Source: Ypsolopha sequella (Eukaryota; Arthropoda; Insecta; Lepidoptera; Ypsolophidae). From it: a DNA stretch of 64,000 bases. Of this stretch, positions 57,356 through 64,000 are shown piece after piece. Below the pieces are notes generated by a model. That model ran no database searches and had not been told where the DNA came from. It saw nothing but the letters and a program-made list of their open reading frames with translations. The stretch's first letter is position 1; the number at the start of each line of letters is the position of its first letter. The stretch lies in assembly GCA_934047225.1 (NCBI GenBank), contig OW203983.1, forward strand, positions 42,962,310 through 43,026,309. The letters are read 5' to 3'. Position numbers and translations under genes: made by a program.

Positions 57356-58125
57356 GCAGTAAATAATATAAAAGGGGAAGTTTATAGATTTATTATTAAA
57401 ATATATGAGCCACAAATAAATCGCAAACTGTTGTTGTTTTCGTAGATAAAAATCATTAAAACTTAATATTAGAAGCTAAAAGTGTTTTTTATTCATGAAT
57501 CGGTAATATTCGATGAAAGTTAAACTCTATTCTATCAAAGATACAAATCGTAGATTTACATCAATTGTCTGTTCTGTGAATTTAACTTAAAGCGCTTTAA
57601 AGTGCCCTAAAAACCATCTTAAATTTAAGTTTGGTGCTTCTCAGAATACCAAAATATAATTCGATAACCTAAAATTGTGAATTTTAGGACGCTCTAAATT
57701 TAAATGTGTGCTTCCCGGAATAGGTGTCATTGTTTCCCAATTCTTAGTTCTAATGTTACTTAGATCTAGCCTAAAATATAATAATAAGTAACATTCCATT
57801 GGGACCTCGAAATTTTGTGTCAGCGTTTGTATGGAGGATTTCGCGTGATGGTGACAAAGAACTAATATTGCAAGGAATAAGAGTACGTACATTGTGATAT
57901 TTATTTAATTCTGCACAAGTATGAGTTAGAAGTCCATTTCTGTCCGTATTCCACAATAACATCTATAATAATATGGTTGATTGTAATAGAGACTAGATTG
58001 TGAGGTGTGACAAATTGCAACATTAAATAATTACCAATCTGTAACTGTTATTATTTAATAACATCGTATAATTTAAATAAATAACCCCATTAAATACATA
58101 CTAAATATAAATTATATTTGTCAAT
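57356..58125. other. Unassigned AT-rich DNA
   Basis: No supported gene. Two short minus frames near 57650-57960 are not recognisable. Confidence 0.35.
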
Positions 58126-58129
58126 GCAA

Positions 58130-58157
58130 CTGATACAGAGCCCAAGCGGGCTCGAAA
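58130..58157 (+). ncRNA. Decayed hammerhead-like core
   Basis: CTGATACAGAGCCC then AAGC then GGGCTCGAAA: a 6-bp stem II closed by GAAA. The core is CTGATAC rather than CTGATGA, so it is probably not active. It shares the following ATATAT with the minus-strand copy at 43439-43468. Confidence 0.3.
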
Positions 58158-58450
58158 TATATCTTTCTTTAATTTTTTTTTGTGTTTATATATGAAGGTT
58201 GTAAGTTTAAAGCGATTTAAAAACATCTCTAATTCATTGCTTTTAAATTTTATATTGTTATTGTGATCGGTTGTGAAAATGAAAAAAAAAATTGTTCTAA
58301 AAATATTCCTGGTGATGAGCGTGTTAAGTACCTCATTGGCCTCTTAATTATGACGTCACTTCTTGTAAATACTAAAGTACTTATAAAATCTCTTTAAAAG
58401 AAAATTTATACTTACGATTGTCGGCACTTGGTGAAACTTGAAACACATCT

Positions 58451-58616
58451 TGAATTAAAACACTTGTACTGTAGTTTACGTTGCTCAGAGCTAGTGCCTG
58501 GAATCATGTGAAATATTTTTAATTAAGATCTTCCCTTGAAAATGGAGTAAAATCCGAAACCGGTTGGGAGTTAACAAAAATAAAGTGAAACTACAGTACA
58601 AGTGTTTTAATTCAAG
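58451..58616. repeat. 29-bp inverted repeat pair around a hammerhead-like relic
   Basis: Arms 58451-58479 and 58588-58616 are exact (CTTGAATTAAAACACTTG / CAAGTGTTTTAATTCAAG). Between them TGAAAATGGAGT...CCGAAACCGG resembles a decayed CUGANGA-stem-GAAA core. It looks like a Penelope-like element end. Confidence 0.55.
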
Positions 58617-58667
58617 ATCTCTTTAAAAGCACGAAAAAATTACATATCTACCTTATTGGTATACTCG

Positions 58668-58933
58668 TACAAGGTGACTTTTTGATCATCGTCCAAATTC
58701 ATACTGGTGGCTTGGTAAGTGATCAGTATCATTGATCAATAACAATTTTTGCAAAATTCGTAAAATGAAATTTCGACTTCCCATAGTGATTTACTCGTAA
58801 CTGGAAGTGAATTTCTATGGGAAGCCGAAATTTCATTTTACAAATTTCACAAAAATTGTTATTGATCCAAGATACTGATCACTTATCAAGCCTCCAGTAT
58901 GAATTTGGACGATGATCAAAAAGTCACCTTGTA
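58668..58933. mobile_element. MITE, almost fully palindromic, TA-flanked
   Basis: Ends TACAAGGTGACTTTTTGATC and GATCAAAAAGTCACCTTGTA. The two arms, about 118 bp each, match through CCAAATTCATACTGG, TAAGTGATCAGTATC and TTTTACGAATTTTGCAAAA-like sequence. A TA lies at each end, as for Tc1/mariner-type targets. Length 266 bp. A fragment of the same family lies at 23499-23545. Confidence 0.85.
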
Positions 58934-59999
58934 TTTGTTCCAAAAAGCAAACAGTAATAGCATATTAAACTTTAAATGAAAACCGGTGAAGTGCGAGTAG
59001 GTCTTGCGCCCTGAGGGTTCCGTAGCATTTTAATTAGTTAATCACAATCACTTCTATTTACAGTGTACCTCACTACTATTGACAGTGTACCTCTGTAAAC
59101 TCTATTACGAATAAGTATTATACATTTATAACCTAGCTCCCGTACCAACGTAGCAGTTCAAATTAAGTAGGGTTCATTTTAAATTAGGGTCTATATCATT
59201 ATACTTAATCACTAGGACATAAGTAACCTTTATAGAGCTTGCAAGCGCAATAAAGCACTCGTAACCCTGACACAACCATACTTTATCTCTAATTTCACTA
59301 ACTCTCAAAACTTGTCCGTCTCATTAGGCCCAAGTTGGACCCCCAGAGGTGGTTTAGGGGCAAACCCTCGAGTTATTGAGGTGTTGTAAGCCCTCTCATA
59401 ATGTACCCTTGGACCCTTATTGTTCCTGGACATAAACGTCTCTCAAAACGTGCCGGGTCGGAGGTGCACAGCACGCGATACAAAAAATACTAGTAGTTCG
59501 TCCCGAACTGTTAACTTGCGATTTGATCTTGACCGATTTGGCTCATGTTTGAACTTGAATAGTAGTTTATGCTACAAGGGCGAAAAGGAATAAATTACGA
59601 GGACGATTTAAACGTAACCGAGGAATTTGTTGCTTTTACGCCCGTGTATCATACTACATTTTTCAATGCATAGTGTGAGGAAATAAAACAAATATAATCT
59701 TGTGAACTTTAAATTATGATTGGCTCAAAAGGACTGTATCCAGAGCCGTTAAACAGTGGAAAAAAAAAGTATAACATTTATGGTACAGAGGAAAGGTTCC
59801 AAGTTAGCCATACTTCTCGTAAATTAATTTAAAAAAATTATAATAATGCCCTAGCGCAAAATAATCGACTTTCTGTTCGGTTTTAATGCATAAAAAGTAG
59901 GCCTTTACGAGCACTTGCACTGAAAAATTCTTTTTGTCTCATTTACTCGCGTGCCGAATTTCATGACGTTCCGATGCTCCGATCAACGATACTTGAGTT
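58934..59999. other. Unassigned DNA
   Basis: GCGCCCTGAGGGTTCCGTAG at 59008 belongs to the dispersed family also seen at 10098. No gene recognised in the rest. Confidence 0.4.
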
Positions 60000-60415
60000 A
60001 GTCCGCCCGAGTTGACTGCCTCTGTGGCCTTGTAGTTCACTTATGCTAACTCATAGGTTCAAATCCTGGGCGGTGAACATTCACTTGTGTTCGATATGCG
60101 CGCTTCGGAAGGCACTGCTGAGTTTTGCACTTTGCTGAGTTTGGCCCTTTTTGCCACTTTATTTAAAAAAAAAACTGTGCGTGTGTGTTTCTTTTTTGTG
60201 GCAAATAAATACTTTTCACTTTCACTTTCACTTTCACGTCACGCTGTTGGTTGAAGTACGACGATAGGGCTCACCACCCATCACGTTTTTGTTCTATGCG
60301 TTTCGAACGTAATCGTTATCAGTGAAAAGTGGGTGGGGATTTACTTAGAATCCACCCGCAAGCTGGGGGTGTGGGACTACCCCTTGGTACCACTCCCCCA
60401 CCAGGAGATTGGTAG
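60000..60415 (+). mobile_element. tRNA-derived SINE with (CTTTCA)n run
   Basis: Head GTCCGCCCGAGTTGACTG... with a B-box-like GGTTCAAATCC at 60057; body AGGGCTCACCACCCATCACG at about 60266; CTTTCA microsatellite at 60212-60236. The body recurs at 13215-13530 and in reverse at 62870-63120. Confidence 0.55.
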
Positions 60416-61325
60416 TTTTTCTTGATATTACAGTGTTGGACCAGTATCTTTTGCAAAAAAAAACTCATATTCAACTGCACTCAACTTCGAGTTTGCCGAG
60501 CATAGAGTTGCAAGCTCTAGGCTCCGCGACTAGTCGATGACTACGGACGAACGGCAGTCGTTTTGTATGGCACTCACTGTCCAGGCAAGGGCTCGGTTGC
60601 GTACTTAACTCCTAACCTAATCAACCACCGAGTCACAAAATAATTGTTAAATTTGAAAATAATTTTTGTTCGATGACATTGACACTGAAAATAAAAATAA
60701 ACTTCCTGATAACCATCTGTTATCGATGGCAGCGCATGCCTCCGCAAGCATTCGCTTAGGAAGACGTTTCAATAATTTTATTATTCCGATCAAATAATTA
60801 TTAATTTACCATGAATTACAAACTAGTAAATTATAAATCATAAACCATAAAAAAGCATAATAATCAATATATATGATCAATAAGTAGAACCCAGTGTGTC
60901 TGTACATTGGAGAAAAGTAATAAAAATAGAAAGCGGGTGACGTCAGAAGAGTAATAGAACATAAATCAGCGATTTTTAGAATAATTTTCTGTCTGTCACA
61001 TGTTCTGTTTGTTCACATACATCTCCGAAACCACTGAATGGATTTAGATGCGGTTTTCTTATTATCATTATAGTGACCCAATTCAAGATATAGGCTATAA
61101 GGGGTGTTAATAAAATAACGCCCAAGCCAAAAACGGGGCAGATTTGAATAAACGTGGGTGGGACCGCAGTCAATGCATATACCTACCATAATACTCACAC
61201 TAACATCAGATCTAAATCTGTTCGTTCAGTGAATAATTATGCGACTTTAGTTTATAAAGTTCTTCGTAGCGTCGCGGAAGTTGGGAGTATCGAGCGAGGC
61301 CGAAAAACGAGCATGCGAGGGCGGA
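60416..61325. other. Unassigned DNA with a dispersed-repeat fragment
   Basis: About 60985-61160 has CTGTCTGTCACATGTTCTG and GAATGGATTTAGATGCGGTT, which look like part of a dispersed repeat. No gene. Confidence 0.35.
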
Positions 61326-61329
61326 GAGC

Positions 61330-61800
61330 GCGCCTGCGAAATTGAAATTGAAATAAGTATATTTATTTATTTAATGTAGGTATATCAGATACACTTATTA
61401 CAGGTCGCTAATGTAACATAATTAAATAATAATAATATGGGGAAATACCCAAGGAAATAATAAGGGTAAGGTTGATTAAATTTAATAAAAAAATACACTT
61501 GAATAAAATAAAAATTATAGGAATAAGGAATAAATAATATTATAAATATACGCCTTACTCCGCCCATTCGATTAGTCATGCTAAGAAGAAGGGCAAAAAA
61601 CTTAGCAAGACAATGTATGTATGTATGTATTTTTGTTTCTTAATATTAGTCACCTACAAACAATTAAACGTAAAAATCACTTTTATAGGCTTTTATACTT
61701 CATATACTTTTATACTTCAATTAAATGAAGAGATAAAAAATACATGAAGGCAAAAAATATATAATACCTTTGTCTACCTGTCCCATATGTCCATCTATAT
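61330..61800 (-). mobile_element. LINE 3' end, same family as 35202-37327
   Basis: The minus strand reads TCTTGCTAAGTTTTTTGCCC, TTCTTCTTAGCATGACTAAT and CGAATGGGCGGAG, matching 36891-36945. The tail is a short TTTCAA-type run at 61340-61352. Only the 3' UTR is left. Confidence 0.7.
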
Positions 61801-62865
61801 GGAGGTGAGGTCGAACTTGTACGTCAATTCCGCAGATTAAAACATGTTTGTATTAAGTACTTGACAATAAGAGTATTTTGACAGTGGACTTCTTTCGTGA
61901 AATTAAAATTTATGATAACCTTTTTTCTGACGAAAGATAAATTAATTTCTTAATACAGATTATAATTTTTTTAATAGTTCATTATTTATTTATTATTTAT
62001 TAATTACATAAAAGTACAGCTTTACAGAAATCCATTACGCTATACATTTCAATTATTTTAATAAATATTAAATTATCATTTAATTGTTAACATTAAAACA
62101 TAATAATAATTCAAAATACAATTACACAATAACAAATACAATTATTATTATTATTAGTTTTTAGTTTTAAATTATGATAAATCAATGTTTATTTGATCTG
62201 AGTAATAAAAATATTGAAACGTCTTCGTAAGCGAATGCGTGCGCTGGCATCGTTAACAGGAAGTTTATTTTTTATTGTCAATGTCATCAAACAAAAATTA
62301 TTTACAAATTTAATAATTATTTTGCTACTCGGGGTTGATTTGAAGTTTAGGACGCATCTGCGCCTCTGCCGTAGTCATCCACTGCATGGCCAGTCGGTGC
62401 CGCCGCAAAAACATCTTGTTCCAGTCGTCTTGCAACTCCATGCTCGGCAAACTCGAAGAAAAGTGCAGTTAAACAAGTTTTTTTGCAAAAGGTACTGGTC
62501 CAAACAAAGATTTCAAAAGTAAAGATAGGTCCCTACTCCCTACCGTAGTATGACAGCACCATGACAGCACCAAAATGTTTTTACCTTTAAATGGGTGACG
62601 CTCACACGTTTGGCATCAGTGTTCATCTGAACACAGTGTTAGTTGGACGCCTTAATGAATTTTTACGAGAAAAAGGTCTCAATATGCCGTCGTGTGCATT
62701 TTTAAAGTGCACTAACATTTCCAAGAAATACGAATAAAGCCAAACATGACATTTCACAATCAAAACACATTCAAAAACAATGCAATAGATTTTAGGTGTC
62801 AGGGCTCATCTAAACTTTTGAAATCTTTGGGTCCAAAACGGTAACATCCCCCTACAAAGCCCCTC
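61801..62865. other. Unassigned DNA
   Basis: AT-rich. 61978-62110 may be another LINE end on the minus strand. An open frame at 62214-62522 is not recognisable. Confidence 0.35.
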
Positions 62866-62869
62866 AAAT

Positions 62870-63120
62870 CTTATGGCTGGATTCTAAGTAAATCCCCACA
62901 CCCGCTTTTCCCTGACAATAATTACGTCAAAAACGCTCAAAACAAAATGCCTAATCGTGTAAACGTGATAGGTGGTGAGCCCTATCGCCATATTTCGACC
63001 AACAGCTTGACGTATGCCTTCCGAAGCACACATATCGAACACAAAGGAATGTGCATCGTGCGGGATTTGAACCTGTGAATTAACGCAGGTGAACTACAAG
63101 GCCAAATAGGCATGCAACTT
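62870..63120 (-). mobile_element. tRNA-derived SINE, reverse copy
   Basis: Contains, on the minus strand, CGATAGGGCTCACCACCTAT, GTGTTCGATATGTGTGCTTC and CAGGTTCAAATCCCGCACG. Same family as 60000-60415. Confidence 0.6.
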
Positions 63121-63269
63121 GGACGTTCTGAGGGCCTTTTGACACCCCGAAAACGTACTAATTTCCGTTGTGTTTACCAAGATGGCACCATTTGACTATG
63201 TCTGTATATATAGGTACTTTATTTTGTCCATAATAATTATATGTAATATTTTTTATGTTTAAGAGGCTA

Positions 63270-63650
63270 TGCGAATTTTATTTTTGTCACTGTCACTCCA
63301 AGCGAAAAATCGCATAGTGCGAGATGGGCGGTTTCAGGGCAAAAGGGAAAAAAATTGTTTTATATTTTTATAAAAAAAACTAAAACAGCTAGCAAAATTT
63401 CAAATATCAAATCTCGAGATATTGTTGAAACACACGTAATAAAATATGTTTGAGTTCTGTATATGGTTCCTATTCGTCAAACGAGGAGAAAAAGTGTGTT
63501 TGAAGACCACATTTCAACAATTATTTCTATCGAGGAAAATTTATCCAAACATGTTTTCCAATTTTAAAACCCTAGATTATATAGTCAAAACGCATAAACC
63601 AGAAATTTATTACAATTTTCTGTGTATTTCATGAAATACACAGAAAATAA
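63270..63650 (+). repeat. Dispersed repeat, inverted copy of 34170-34520
   Basis: TTTCAACAATTATTTCTATC, CCCTAGATTATATAGTC and the palindromic end GTGTATTTCATGAAATACAC mirror the copy near 34200. No coding sequence. Confidence 0.7.
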
Positions 63651-63727
63651 ACACCCGTATTTTTTTCACATATCGCCTTAACTGTATTTTCGATTATACA
63701 TATGTGTAACAAAAACAATAAGAAAAA

Positions 63728-63805
63728 TCCGATCCGTGATTTGAACCCGCAACACTCGGATTGCTACGCTTTACGCTAAAGCAAACCTACGAACTGGGTA
63801 ACTAA
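63728..63805 (-). repeat. tRNA-like SINE head
   Basis: The minus strand has an A-box-like CTTTAGCGTAAAGCG and a B-box GCGGGTTCAAATC. It is preceded by a GTAC/GACAGACAG tract on the plus strand. The head is too degenerate to be a working tRNA. Confidence 0.4.
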
Positions 63806-64000
63806 AATTCTCACTGCGCTGCTTCCTTTAGTCATAGCGTGATGATACACAGACTAACCTTTCCCGAAAAATATTCTACCTTACAACGAAAACTGCATCA
63901 AAATCCACTAAGTGATTCCCAAGTTATAAGTAACCGTACAGACAGACAGACGTTGCATTTTATACTTATAGAGATTAAAGAGATTAAAAACCTCACACTA

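Noticed and set aside
62214..62522. 102-codon plus-strand frame
   Set aside because: Basic and low in structure, no family recognised, embedded in AT-rich repeat-like DNA.

Overview
This window reads as intergenic and intronic DNA from an insect, most likely a moth or butterfly. The base composition is AT-rich and there is no prokaryotic operon structure. One exon has consensus GT/AG splice sites and encodes a biogenic-amine receptor segment. Most of the remaining recognisable sequence is decayed transposable elements of types common in Lepidoptera: RTE-like and CR1/jockey-like LINEs with (TTTGAA)n tails, tRNA-derived SINEs, BEL/Pao LTR elements, mariner, and short inverted-repeat MITEs. The species call is inference; no single sequence proves it.

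Host genes are sparse. (1) At 30387-30529 (+) is one 143-bp exon covering the end of TM1 through TM2 of a class A amine GPCR, most like the insect dopamine receptor Dop1R2/DAMB. The other exons are not visible here. (2) At 39053-41671 (-) is an intact 872-codon open frame with a signal peptide, a long low-complexity ectodomain carrying four 27-28 residue repeats, a C-terminal ten-cysteine Ly6/quiver-type three-finger domain, and a GPI-type hydrophobic tail. (3) At 42814-42897 (-) there may be a stub of a THAP domain.

Layout. 1-5185: BEL/Pao element A (-), running off the left edge, with two nonsense codons. 5200-6210: LINE with RNase H (+). 6215-7054: 5' end of an LTR element (-) whose LTR carries a cluster of heat-shock elements. 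7.4-22 kb: LINE tails, SINEs, a MITE, a mariner fragment and a LINE RT remnant. 22357-22860: a MITE with perfect TIRs and 8-bp target duplication. 23.0-26.8 kb: an RTE LINE remnant with two abutting palindromes, flanked by inverted GCGG-rich repeats and a 39-bp minisatellite. 27-29.2 kb: nested inverted repeats, a tRNA-like sequence and RTE fragments. 30-34.5 kb: the GPCR exon and hairpins. 35.0-37.3 kb: a 5'-truncated LINE with an open RT frame. 39-42.3 kb: the Ly6 gene and a LINE remnant. 43.9-44.3 kb: a MITE. 44.7-47.2 kb: a foldback element with inverted arms of about 0.8 kb and a decayed ORF of an uncharacterised family. 47884-57227: BEL/Pao element B (-), a recent full-length insertion with 2018-bp LTRs, an ATACC target duplication, and one long ORF that has gag, protease and integrase but no reverse transcriptase. 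57.2-64 kb: MITEs, SINEs, LINE tails and possible hammerhead-ribozyme remnants.

The most unusual items are the RT-less BEL/Pao insertion with apparently identical LTRs, the long-TIR foldback element, the heat-shock-element cluster in an LTR, and the large repeat-bearing Ly6 protein. Identities rest on motif recognition by eye; no database search was run.
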